Source: Sphingobacterium sp. SRCM116780
GTDB taxonomy: Bacteria; Bacteroidota; Bacteroidia; Sphingobacteriales; Sphingobacteriaceae
Direction: 5' to 3'
DNA length: 64,000 nt
NCBI RefSeq assembly: GCF_021442025.1
Contig: NZ_CP090446.1
Location: forward strand, 3,286,001-3,350,000
Positions 37,249-45,701 of this stretch are shown here, piece by piece (position 1 is the stretch's first letter; each line of letters starts with the position of its first letter). Made by a program: the position numbers and the translations under genes. The notes beneath the pieces are model-generated. The model did no database searches. It saw only the letters and a list, made by a program, of their open reading frames with translations, and was not told the DNA's origin.

Positions 37249-37524
37249 CTATTCTATATTTTTTAACATACGTAATTTGTGAATGAGATCATCCAGCTTA
37301 TTTCTTACAGTTGGGTAACTTTTACCTAATTGGTTAGCCATTTCTTTGAGACTTCCCGAATTCAATAAAAATTCTAGCACAAATTCTTGTTCATCTAACC
37401 CTAATTGCGTCCAAATAGGTAAGGAAAATTTACCTATCACTTCTGTATCACAAGACTCACAAGTCAGTTTGCTGACGACCAATTTTGAATCACAGCTTGG
37501 ACATGTATTTGGAAACTTTTTCAT
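37249..37524 (-). CDS. DUF2089 family zinc-ribbon/helix-turn-helix protein
   Basis: 91 residues. A zinc ribbon with Cys8, Cys11, Cys22 and Cys25, then helices ending in a helix-turn-helix (SLKEMANQLGKSYPTVRNKLDDLI). This is the DUF2089 architecture and suggests a DNA-binding regulator. First gene of a four-gene run with the PH-like, Yip1-like and hydrolase genes, so it probably controls the run itself. Confidence 0.82.
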   Translation of the reverse strand: MKKFPNTCPSCDSKLVVSKLTCESCDTEVIGKFSLPIWTQLGLDEQEFVLEFLLNSGSLKEMANQLGKSYPTVRNKLDDLIHKLRMLKNIE

Positions 37525-37636
37525 ATTTCATTTAATATAAACATAATTAAACAAAAACTAAATTTTATGAAAACAAATATTAATAATATTAAAAACGACT
37601 CTCATCAATTAATATCTGTAAAGTATTTTTAATAAT

Positions 37637-37644
37637 TATATTTG
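37637..37644 (+). promoter_or_regulatory. Predicted -7 box of plsC
   Basis: TATATTTG matches TAnnTTTG, 26 bp before the ATG; TCTG 18 bp upstream is a weak -33 element. Confidence 0.5.
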
Positions 37645-37669
37645 CTGTAAATAATTACTAGATTTAAAT

Positions 37670-38407
37670 ATGAAGAAGATTATTGGATTTATTCTGACAC
37701 CTATTTTTTATTTCTGTTTTGGCTTATGTTTATTAATTTTTCATCCTATTCAATGGTTGAGTTTGAAACTAGGTGGATATTCAGCCCATAAGAAGAGTGT
37801 TGATATTCTCAATTTTTTTCTCACCTATTGTAATTGTTTGTTATTGAATAGTGTTACTTTCATTGATAACAAAAGTATTCCAACAGGCCAACCAGTTATC
37901 TTTGTAGCGAACCATCAAAGTACTTTTGATATTCCTGCTATGATTTATTTTCTCAGAAGATTTCATGGTAAATTTATCTCCAAGATAGAGTTGGCAAGTG
38001 GTATTCCCAGTATTTCATTCAATTTGAAACATGGTGGAGCAGCAAATATTGATCGTAAAGACTCTAAGCAGTCTATTGGAGAAATTCTAAAACTTGCCAA
38101 TAATATGAAGACTAAAAATTGGTCTGCTTTTATTTTTCCCGAAGGTACCCGTACACGAGATGGAAAAATGAAATCTTTTCAATTGGGAGGAATTGCCACT
38201 TTATTGAAGAAAAACCCAAATGCTCTAATTGTTCCCATAGCAATTAATGGATCATATGAAATGATTAAATACGGTTCATTCCCTTTTAATACTTTTGTTA
38301 AAATGAGCTGGGAGGTGTTAGATCCTATTGATAAGACGGATAAAACGTTAGAAGAAATCGTATTAGAGGCAGAACAAAAGATACGAGCAAAGGTAAAAAA
38401 TGGCTAA
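37670..38407 (+). CDS. plsC: 1-acyl-sn-glycerol-3-phosphate acyltransferase
   Basis: 245 residues. PlsC family: NHQSTFD (NHx4D box), KIELASGIP, and FPEGTRTRDGKM. It adds the second acyl chain to lysophosphatidate in membrane lipid synthesis. The N-terminus has a hydrophobic helix (about 5-25). It ends 1 bp from the stop of the convergent GT2 gene, with no terminator between. Confidence 0.92.
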   Translation: MKKIIGFILTPIFYFCFGLCLLIFHPIQWLSLKLGGYSAHKKSVDILNFFLTYCNCLLLNSVTFIDNKSIPTGQPVIFVANHQSTFDIPAMIYFLRRFHGKFISKIELASGIPSISFNLKHGGAANIDRKDSKQSIGEILKLANNMKTKNWSAFIFPEGTRTRDGKMKSFQLGGIATLLKKNPNALIVPIAINGSYEMIKYGSFPFNTFVKMSWEVLDPIDKTDKTLEEIVLEAEQKIRAKVKNG

Positions 38408-38408
38408 A

Positions 38409-39539
38409 CTATTTTACCTGTCTACCCTTCCAATCATACTTTCCAATATTTCCTAAAATTCCTATATAAACAAGATAGATGATATGTAAGGCCGAAAGAA
38501 ATGGTAGATATCTCATCAATTCTTCTCGATTTGCAAATTTAGCTAGCGGTTGAATGAATAAATATTCAACGATCATTTTTATGACTAGAAGAACTAAAAA
38601 AGTAAAAAGGTAGTCATAATGATAAAATAACCCTAACACAAAACAAGTAAGCATACAGAAATTAAAAAGCCAAATCGTAATACCTAAGGCTACTACAGCT
38701 TTGTTTTTATATTTCGTGCTTTTGGATGCCCAACGTTTTCTTTGACTAATAAAAGACGCTAGTGTAGGTTTAGCATCCGTGTAAACAACAGCCTCTGTTG
38801 ATTTACAAAATCCTATTTTATGTGGGTATTTCTCTGCGACTTTATGTAAGAATAGTTCGTCATCCCCCGAGGCCAGTTCATCAATTCCAGTAAACCCCCC
38901 CATCTCAAAAAAGATATCTTTACGGTAGGCTAAATTAGCACCATTACAAGTTGTTGGGTTTTTATTACCTATACCAGCTGCCCCTAGGCCAATTAAATAT
39001 AAAAATTCCAATGTTTGAATACGCTCAAAGTAAGACTTCTCTTCTGAATAAATAACTGGTGATGATAATAGAAACAAGTCTTGTGTTTCAAAATAGCTAA
39101 CGACTGTCCTTAACCAATTTTTACCCATTCTACAATCAGCATCTGTAGTGATAATAATGCTACCCGTACAAATATCTATCGCTTTCGCAATGGCTAATTT
39201 TTTATACGAATTCAATTTATTACTCTCATTCAATTGTAGTAATTGAACACCTCGATCAGCATACGATAAAACGATATTACTTGTGTTGTCTGTTGAATGA
39301 TCATCTATGATGATTAATTCCAATAATTCGGATGGAAAATCTTGTTGCAGAACTGACTCAATTGTTCGTGCTATCCCCTCCTCCTCATTACGAGCAGCAA
39401 TAATAATAGAAACACGTTTTGTAGGTTGATAATTAGAAATTATAGTCGGTATTTCAAACCAACCTTTACGCATGTACAGAACCAAAGCGACATAGGCTAT
39501 TGCCAATATGATCGTAAAAAAATTAAGACTTAGAATCAC
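38409..39539 (-). CDS. Membrane-bound glycosyltransferase family 2
   Basis: 376 residues. One N-terminal helix (2-20), a GT-A domain (RVSIIIAARNEEEGIARTIE, IIIDDHSTDNT, TTDADCRMG, ASGDDELF, QRKRWASKS) and three C-terminal helices. The QxxRW-like motif points to a processive or lipid-glycosylating enzyme. It overlaps the upstream flippase-like gene by 17 bp, so the two act together, perhaps making a glycolipid. Confidence 0.88.
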   Translation of the reverse strand: MILSLNFFTIILAIAYVALVLYMRKGWFEIPTIISNYQPTKRVSIIIAARNEEEGIARTIESVLQQDFPSELLELIIIDDHSTDNTSNIVLSYADRGVQLLQLNESNKLNSYKKLAIAKAIDICTGSIIITTDADCRMGKNWLRTVVSYFETQDLFLLSSPVIYSEEKSYFERIQTLEFLYLIGLGAAGIGNKNPTTCNGANLAYRKDIFFEMGGFTGIDELASGDDELFLHKVAEKYPHKIGFCKSTEAVVYTDAKPTLASFISQRKRWASKSTKYKNKAVVALGITIWLFNFCMLTCFVLGLFYHYDYLFTFLVLLVIKMIVEYLFIQPLAKFANREELMRYLPFLSALHIIYLVYIGILGNIGKYDWKGRQVK

Positions 39540-40500
39540 CGAAAAAATTTATTTTCAAAACAAAAACCGAACCTAAAACAGCCGGAAGTATCAAATTCAC
39601 AAACCAGATGCAAGAAACAATAGCCATTACTGCCAATTCTTGATTCGTAATATAACTATACAAATTACCTGCTACAAAACTTCTTACACTAAAATCAAAA
39701 ATATCCAGCGTCGGTAATGCAGCTTGTACAAAGAAAAGTATAAATATCATCAAAATCATTGCCACAAATGGTAATTGAGGAAGAATAACCAACATGAGAA
39801 TGATATACTGAGAAGTAAAGATGATAAATCGTGCTAACGAAATTAAAATAACGATCAGCAATTCTTTAAAAGAGTATTCTTCTAAAATAGAAAAGAAGGG
39901 CTTGATCCGTTTCAAAAATTTAATACGTCCTACTAATGAATCAATCCAATTAACATTAAAATAGAGTATTAAAAATCCAGAAGCATACAAAACAGCCAAT
40001 AGCCAGATACCAAATTCAATAGAAAGCGGAGTATCCAGATAGGTACAAGCAAACCAAGCAATGCTTAAGGAACCGGCAATACTTGTTAATACCAGCTGTG
40101 CAAATAACCCCACACCCATACCCACTGCACCTTTTGCGCGATTTTCAGGCTTTAAAAATAAAACCCTTCCTCCATATTCACCTATTCTATTTGGTGTAAA
40201 TATAGCCCATGTAAGTCCGCAAAAAACAGACTGAAAGGCAGTCCAGAAAGATATTCTTTCGATTCTACGCGATAAATATTGCCATTTAAAAACTTCAAGA
40301 ATCCAATTGATCAACATTAAGGTAACAATCAGACCCAATGTCGACCAAAGATAATGAGGATCAATACCGTCTATTAAAGTCTTAAATTTCAGTAGATTAT
40401 TGGGGTCTGACAATTGCTGATAAATGTACCAGCCAGCAAACAGCAAGACCGCCATTTTAATCAATATACCACTATATTTTTTTTGAGCTTTTGTCAGCAT
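39523..40500 (-). CDS. LPG synthase TM/flippase-like membrane protein, second copy
   Basis: 325 residues, eight or so helices. UPF0104 family (GLTWAIFTPNRIGEYGGRVLFLKPENR; VQAALPTLDIFDFSVRSFVAG). A distant paralogue of the protein at 30705-31616. Genes of this family often sit beside a GT2, as here. A -7 box CAAAGCTA (TAGCTTTG on the minus strand) lies at 40537-40544. Confidence 0.8.
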   Translation of the reverse strand: MLTKAQKKYSGILIKMAVLLFAGWYIYQQLSDPNNLLKFKTLIDGIDPHYLWSTLGLIVTLMLINWILEVFKWQYLSRRIERISFWTAFQSVFCGLTWAIFTPNRIGEYGGRVLFLKPENRAKGAVGMGVGLFAQLVLTSIAGSLSIAWFACTYLDTPLSIEFGIWLLAVLYASGFLILYFNVNWIDSLVGRIKFLKRIKPFFSILEEYSFKELLIVILISLARFIIFTSQYIILMLVILPQLPFVAMILMIFILFFVQAALPTLDIFDFSVRSFVAGNLYSYITNQELAVMAIVSCIWFVNLILPAVLGSVFVLKINFFGDSKS

Positions 40501-40536
40501 TCCTCAATTTTGAACACAATGTTACTAAATTTTAGG

Positions 40537-40544
40537 CAAAGCTA
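40537..40544 (-). promoter_or_regulatory. Predicted -7 box of the flippase-GT2 operon
   Basis: TAGCTTTG on the minus strand matches TAnnTTTG, 37 bp before the ATG at 40500. Confidence 0.45.
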
Positions 40545-40623
40545 AAGCTAATTTATGGCATTCCTATAATCCAAATTAGCCTGATTTCTTTATTGAAGTC
40601 GAATAAAAAATGTAATATTGTAC

Positions 40624-41190
40624 ATGCAGAAGGAGAAAGCGAAAGAACGAATTATTTTAGGTATTGACCCAGGAACAGTTGTTTTAGGTTATGGAGTTAT
40701 CTGTGAACAAGGTAACAACATTAGCCTCATCACCATGGGGGTTGTCAAAATGGGACATCTGGATGATCATGCACTTAAACTACAGCGTATCTTCAAAAAA
40801 ACTGCTGCACTCATTGAAGAATACAAACCTGATAGCGTTGCATTAGAGGCACCATTTTATGGTAAAAATATTCAAGTAATGCTTAAATTAGGCCGAGCAC
40901 AAGGAGTAGCTATGGCTGCGGCATTAAATTATGATATCCCAATCTTTGAATATGCTCCAAGAAAAATCAAGCAGTCTGTCACAGGAAATGGAAATGCAAC
41001 AAAGGAACAAGTTGCAGGCATGCTCAAGACGTTATTAAAATTTAATGAAAGCCCTGAGTTCTTAGATGCCACAGATGGATTAGCTGTGGCTGTTTGTCAT
41101 TCCTTTCAAAAAAATGCAACCTCAGGAACTAATAAAAGTTATACTGGATGGAGTGCATTTGTAAAAGATAACGAAAAAAGAATCAAATAG
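40624..41190 (+). CDS. ruvC: Holliday junction resolvase RuvC
   Basis: 188 residues from ATG 40624. Cleaves Holliday junctions with RuvAB. Acidic residues are in ILGIDPGTVVLGYG, VALEAPFYGKN and the C-terminal DATDGLAVAVCH. The tail after about residue 165 is variable. Convergent with the unknown gene at 41193, 2 bp apart, without a clear terminator. Confidence 0.95.
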   Translation: MQKEKAKERIILGIDPGTVVLGYGVICEQGNNISLITMGVVKMGHLDDHALKLQRIFKKTAALIEEYKPDSVALEAPFYGKNIQVMLKLGRAQGVAMAAALNYDIPIFEYAPRKIKQSVTGNGNATKEQVAGMLKTLLKFNESPEFLDATDGLAVAVCHSFQKNATSGTNKSYTGWSAFVKDNEKRIK

Positions 41191-41192
41191 CG

Positions 41193-42236
41193 CTATAACT
41201 GTACTTGTCTAATCACATTTTTAACATTCAATTCTACAATATCAGTCATAGTTTTGCATTTTAAATACTGTTCACTTTCATGAGAGATAGCATATGCCTC
41301 CCGCAATTGCTTAATATTTTCGTCAGTAGATAATTGCTGCGTTTTTGATGCATCTCTTAGATCAGCTATTCTATGTTTTTCACTTCGCACACGATGTACA
41401 ATAGATGAACGCTCCTCCTGTTGGTACTGTAGCACTGTTTTATCTGTCAAATGCTCCATGGAAAGTTTTACATATGGAAGATTCTCTTTAAAAAATTGAG
41501 GCATATATACCTTCGGATTTCCCTCATAAAACTGTTGATCGAAATCAATGGCACGAATTCGGAATTGAAAATCATCAAAATCAGGGGTTATTTGCACCAC
41601 AAAATTATAGGCTCGCATATCTCCCAATAAGCTAATAATACAGCGTTCATTGAATTTAACAAATTCTTTCGATATCCGAGTTAGATTATAGTCCGGTGTA
41701 TACATCCGTTGCTTTGCAAACGTATCACCAGGGATACCAACAATATGTTCTTCTACCAATGTTTCATGATCGACCATATAGTTGACTTGATTAGGAGATA
41801 AGATTTCCTCCAATTCCAATCCATATATGCGCGATGCATCTGCTTGTTTGATGTAGAAATAATCATAAACATCATTCAATCGATTCACAATACGAATACG
41901 AAAAGGTCTTGTATTTCCAAAAGCACAATACTCTACTCTGTCAATATATTTATGCTGCACAATTCTTGTATTACCAGAAGCCTTCAATTTTGCATAAATA
42001 ACTTTCAATCCCTCATAAAGATGATCAATTAAATATGGAGGATACAATGGTGTTTCCCAAAATGTATCATTTCCATATTTATCCAATACTGGTATCGTTT
42101 CCGTAAAAGAGAGCAGATCTTTATACGTAATCGGAAGTTTTGCGTCACGTTGATAGAGACGTAGATATTTATGCAAGCCTTCTCCAACTGTAAAAATGGG
42201 CTTCTTTCTCGAAATTTTAACGTCTTCTATTTCCAT
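41193..42236 (-). CDS. Unknown conserved-looking protein with kinase-like catalytic motifs
   Basis: 347 residues, no signal or membrane helix. Not recognised as a named family. The middle part carries an order of motifs like protein or lipid kinases: YFYIK (Lys130), ELEEIL (Glu141-144), a hinge-like VEEHIVGIPGD, GDMRAYN with Asp206 and Asn211 in the D-x4-N spacing of a catalytic loop, and AIDFDQQF with Asp231 where a DFG-type metal-binding Asp would be. The C-terminal third is charged and helical. Function unknown; the kinase reading is inference. Confidence 0.7.
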   Translation of the reverse strand: MEIEDVKISRKKPIFTVGEGLHKYLRLYQRDAKLPITYKDLLSFTETIPVLDKYGNDTFWETPLYPPYLIDHLYEGLKVIYAKLKASGNTRIVQHKYIDRVEYCAFGNTRPFRIRIVNRLNDVYDYFYIKQADASRIYGLELEEILSPNQVNYMVDHETLVEEHIVGIPGDTFAKQRMYTPDYNLTRISKEFVKFNERCIISLLGDMRAYNFVVQITPDFDDFQFRIRAIDFDQQFYEGNPKVYMPQFFKENLPYVKLSMEHLTDKTVLQYQQEERSSIVHRVRSEKHRIADLRDASKTQQLSTDENIKQLREAYAISHESEQYLKCKTMTDIVELNVKNVIRQVQL

Positions 42237-42461
42237 GAATTACATATTAATGATAAAAAAGCTGGCAATAATTTAAATCACATATTAAAATTGTTATTAA
42301 AATACCACATTAACAATATGTATCTAAAATTTTTACTAAATTTACATACATAAACCAACAAATCTTAGTATTTTTGAAAAATTTAAAATTTTATCTTGTA
42401 TTTTGATTTGACTAAAAATCAATAGCACAGATTAATTTAATAAAAAATAACAGCACATTTA

Positions 42462-42935
42462 ATGGAAAATAACTATTCTAATTACGATTTAGACAATCTT
42501 GATATTCAGATATTATCAATTTTGATGAATGATGCGTCTATTCCTTACACAGAAATAGCAAAAAAATTAATTGTATCTGGAGGAACCATTCATGTTCGCA
42601 TGAAAAAAATGGAAGAATTGGGTATTATTAAAGGATCCAATTTAATCATTAACCCTCAAAAAGTAGGTTTTGACATTACAGCTTTTTTAGGTATATATCT
42701 AGAAAAAGGATCGCAATATTCTGATGCTGTTTCACAGTTAAAAGAAATTAAAGAAGTTGTTGAATTGCATTATTGCACAGGACAATACAGTATTTTTGCT
42801 AAAATCATCTGCCGTGATACCGTACATCTCAGAAAAGTATTGAATGAAGACATTCAGTCTGTTCAAGGAATCCAACGAACAGAAACCATCATATCGCTTG
42901 AAGAAAGCATCAAGAGACAAATTAGCTTAGTTTAA
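42462..42935 (+). CDS. Lrp/AsnC family transcriptional regulator
   Basis: 157 residues. An N-terminal helix-turn-helix (LDNLDIQILSILMNDASIPY, TEIAKKLIVSGGTIHVRMKKM) and a C-terminal RAM ligand-binding domain. It converges on the arginine operon across a shared terminator. Regulators of this family sense amino acids, so control of the arg genes is possible but unproven. The 225-bp upstream gap is very AT-rich; a TATTTTTG box at 42369 is a weak promoter candidate. Confidence 0.93.
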   Translation: MENNYSNYDLDNLDIQILSILMNDASIPYTEIAKKLIVSGGTIHVRMKKMEELGIIKGSNLIINPQKVGFDITAFLGIYLEKGSQYSDAVSQLKEIKEVVELHYCTGQYSIFAKIICRDTVHLRKVLNEDIQSVQGIQRTETIISLEESIKRQISLV

Positions 42936-42951
42936 TTTTAAAACTATTAAA

Positions 42952-42987
42952 CAGAAAAAGGCAAAATAAATTTTGCCTTTTTCTGTT
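42952..42987. terminator. Bidirectional terminator between Lrp gene and argE
   Basis: A perfect 17-bp inverted repeat (42952-42968 with 42971-42987) with inner A5/T5 runs. Its right end touches the argE stop codon. Confidence 0.8.
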
Positions 42988-44051
42988 TATACTATTTTTT
43001 CTAATATACTAATGTAATCATCTATTCCGTTTCCGATTTCATCTATATAAATAAATTCATCGGCCATATGGGAACGACCCGAATACCCAGGACCCAATTT
43101 GACAGAAGGAATTCTCAACAAAGCCTGATCACTCATTGTTGGAGATCCATAGGACTTTTTACCTAAACTCAAACCTGCTAAAACAAATGGATGATCCTCT
43201 GGAATATGAGAGGAGTTTAAACGTATAGAGCGTGCTCTGACATCTGATTTAACATGCTGCTTTATGATCGCTAACGTTTCTTCGTTCGTATAAGCATCCG
43301 TTGTTCTGACATCCACCACATAATCACATGTAGCGGGTACAACATTATGCTGAGAACCAGCATGAATCATGGTAACAGACATTTTAATGGAACCTAACAC
43401 CTTAGACTCGCGATCAAATTGGAATGTGCGAAACCATTCAATATCTTGAATAGCCTTATATAAGGCATTTTCCCCTTCATCTCGTGCTGCATGTCCCGCT
43501 GTTCCAAGCGCAGTGCAATCCAAGACCATTAACCCTTTCTCAGCAATAGCGAGATCCATCAAAGTTGGTTCGCCTACAATAGCAAAATCCAATGGCCCTA
43601 ATTCGGATAAAATGGATTCAATACCATTAATCCCTGAAACCTCTTCTTCTGCACTGGCAGCTAAACAAAAATTATAATTTAAATCTGTGCGATCGTAAAA
43701 ATGGAGAAATGCAGCTATTAAAGAAACTAAACATCCACCAGCATCGTTACTACCTAAACCAAAAAGTTTCCCTTCCTCTATATCTGCTGAAAATGGATCT
43801 CGAGTATAACCTGTATTGGGTTTTACCGTATCGTGGTGAGAATTTAATAAGATTGTAGGCTTTTTTGCATCATAATACTGATTATACGCCCAAACATTAT
43901 TACCTTTTCTATAAGATTTGACATTCTTTTTATCCAAGAACTGCACAATCAGATCAGCGGTCAAATGTTCTTCTCTACTCAAAGACGAAATAGTAATTAA
44001 AGCTTTCAATAGCTCTAAACTCTCTTCAAATAATTGAATATGTTTACTCAT
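42987..44051 (-). CDS. argE: M20 family deacylase of arginine operon (N-acetyl/N-succinylornithine or -citrulline deacylase)
   Basis: 354 residues, M20 di-zinc amidohydrolase. Metal ligands are in LLNSHHDTVKPN, GSNDAGGC and SAEEEVSGIN; the dimerisation domain is in the middle. In Bacteroidota arg clusters this enzyme removes the acyl group after carbamoylation. It is the last gene of argD-argF'-argB-proC-argE and overlaps proC by 8 bp. Whether it prefers an acetyl or succinyl group follows the transcarbamylase prediction. Confidence 0.88.
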   Translation of the reverse strand: MSKHIQLFEESLELLKALITISSLSREEHLTADLIVQFLDKKNVKSYRKGNNVWAYNQYYDAKKPTILLNSHHDTVKPNTGYTRDPFSADIEEGKLFGLGSNDAGGCLVSLIAAFLHFYDRTDLNYNFCLAASAEEEVSGINGIESILSELGPLDFAIVGEPTLMDLAIAEKGLMVLDCTALGTAGHAARDEGENALYKAIQDIEWFRTFQFDRESKVLGSIKMSVTMIHAGSQHNVVPATCDYVVDVRTTDAYTNEETLAIIKQHVKSDVRARSIRLNSSHIPEDHPFVLAGLSLGKKSYGSPTMSDQALLRIPSVKLGPGYSGRSHMADEFIYIDEIGNGIDDYISILEKIV

Positions 44052-44847
44052 TATATAAACCTCCCGCTTTTTTTGCTGACAATTTAACGCCTTTTATAAA
44101 AGCAGAGCTAAAACCGTTATGTTCCATTTCATTCAAACCCGCAATCGTACATCCTTTTGGAGAAGTTACCTTATCAATTTCACTCTCCGGATGAGCTTGT
44201 GTTTGCAATAACAAATCAGCAGCTCCTTTTGCTGTCTGAACAGCCATTTTTAAAGCGTCATGTGCATGGAATCCAATCTCTACACCACCTTGAGATGCTG
44301 CGCGAATTGCTCTTAAGAAAAAAGCGATACCACAAGCGCAAAGTGCAGTTGCGGATGTCATTAAATCTTCATTAATCACAACAACTGAGCCCACAGTCTC
44401 AAACATCACTTCTACCTCTTTAACATCATCCGATGATGAACTATCTGTTGCTATACAAGTCATAGATTGACCAATTGCAATAGCAGTATTAGGCATTGCC
44501 CTCACAACGGAAACATCTTGGCCTAATACCTCTTTAATATCAACACAACTAACCCCAGAAACAACGGAAACAAAAATTTGATTAGAACTCTTCACTACCG
44601 GAGCAATTTCTTCTAGGACTTTACGTAGCTGTTGAGGTAAAATTGCTAAAACAACAATATCTGCCTGCTCTACAGCTAGCAAGTTATTATCTGTTACGAC
44701 AAATCCAGCTTGGTTTTCTTGATCCAATGACTTGATATTACGTCTTGTTAGGGTAATTTGATCAGCCGCACAAAATTCTTTTTTTACTAATCCTTTTGCT
44801 AACGATAAACCAATATTTCCTGTTCCGATAATGGTAATTCTTTTCAT
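44044..44847 (-). CDS. proC: Pyrroline-5-carboxylate reductase
   Basis: 267 residues from ATG 44847 (MKRITIIGTGN). A longer frame from ATG 44877 would overlap argB by 19 bp and put ten unusual residues before the Rossmann motif. NAD(P)-binding TIIGTGNIGLSLAKGL, VVSGVSCVDIKEVLG, VRAMPNTAIAIGQ and the C-terminal SPKGCTIAGLNEME are typical ProC. It reduces P5C to proline. Its place inside the arginine operon links proline and arginine output, both from glutamate. Confidence 0.92.
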   Translation of the reverse strand: MKRITIIGTGNIGLSLAKGLVKKEFCAADQITLTRRNIKSLDQENQAGFVVTDNNLLAVEQADIVVLAILPQQLRKVLEEIAPVVKSSNQIFVSVVSGVSCVDIKEVLGQDVSVVRAMPNTAIAIGQSMTCIATDSSSSDDVKEVEVMFETVGSVVVINEDLMTSATALCACGIAFFLRAIRAASQGGVEIGFHAHDALKMAVQTAKGAADLLLQTQAHPESEIDKVTSPKGCTIAGLNEMEHNGFSSAFIKGVKLSAKKAGGLYNE

Positions 44848-44858
44848 AATTTGAAGTT

Positions 44859-45677
44859 CTATTTTAAGGTCAAACACGTACCAAATTGTCCTTGTTGGAA
44901 CAAGTGCAAATTATTGGCATGACCAATATACACATTCCGAACGCCTTTTTGTATAGCATCAAAGGCATTTTGCAATTTTGGAATCATACCATCGTGAATA
45001 ATCCCATCTTTCTTTAGTTTAGGAAATTCAGCTGCATGAATAGAATTAATAACAGAATTCTCATCATTTACATCTTTCAATACCCCATTTTTTTCAAAAC
45101 AGTAGACTAAAGAAGTGTCATACAAAGATGATAAACCAACAGCTAAGGCAGAAGCTATCGTATCTGCGTTCGTATTTAGAAGTTGACCTAAGCCATTATG
45201 TGTAATCGCTGAGAATACAGGTACGAACCCTGCCTCCAAAAATTTCTTTATAGAAGCAGTATTAACAGAATCATGCAAAATATCACCAACAAAACCATAG
45301 TCGATATCTTTTACAGGACGTTTTATCGCTTTAATTGTATCTCCGTCGGCGCCTGTTAGCCCAATTGCATCACATTTCAAAACTTGAAGCTTAGCAACAA
45401 TGTTTTTATTTGTCAAACCAGCATATACCATGGTAACAACACGCAACATCGCTTCGTCAGTAATCCTTCTTCCTTCGACCAATTTTGCCTCCAATCCCAA
45501 ATCTGATGCTAGGCGAGTTGCAATTTTTCCCCCTCCGTGAACGAGTATTTTCTTACCTGGCAATGCGGCAAATTTCTCCAAAAATGAATTTAATAATTGT
45601 TCATCATCGATAATATTTCCACCTATCTTAATAATATTCAGGCCACTATTTGACATCTTTCTCTCTAATTCTTCCAA
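44859..45677 (-). CDS. argB: Acylglutamate kinase (acetyl- or succinylglutamate)
   Basis: 272 residues. Amino acid kinase fold: IIKIGGNIIDD, ILVHGGGKIATRLA and the C-terminal DGMIPKLQNAFDAIQKGV. It phosphorylates N-acylglutamate for ArgC. No N-terminal extension typical of arginine-inhibited hexameric kinases is obvious. Third gene of the operon, 24 bp after argF'. ATG at MSNSGLN, six codons in, is an alternative start. Confidence 0.93.
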   Translation of the reverse strand: MEELERKMSNSGLNIIKIGGNIIDDEQLLNSFLEKFAALPGKKILVHGGGKIATRLASDLGLEAKLVEGRRITDEAMLRVVTMVYAGLTNKNIVAKLQVLKCDAIGLTGADGDTIKAIKRPVKDIDYGFVGDILHDSVNTASIKKFLEAGFVPVFSAITHNGLGQLLNTNADTIASALAVGLSSLYDTSLVYCFEKNGVLKDVNDENSVINSIHAAEFPKLKKDGIIHDGMIPKLQNAFDAIQKGVRNVYIGHANNLHLFQQGQFGTCLTLK

Positions 45678-45701
45678 AATAATCTATTTATTACCTAAAT
45701 C

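Noticed and set aside
44848..44877. Longer start for proC (ATG 44877)
   Set aside because: It adds ten non-conserved residues before the Rossmann motif and overlaps argB; ATG 44847 fits the family.
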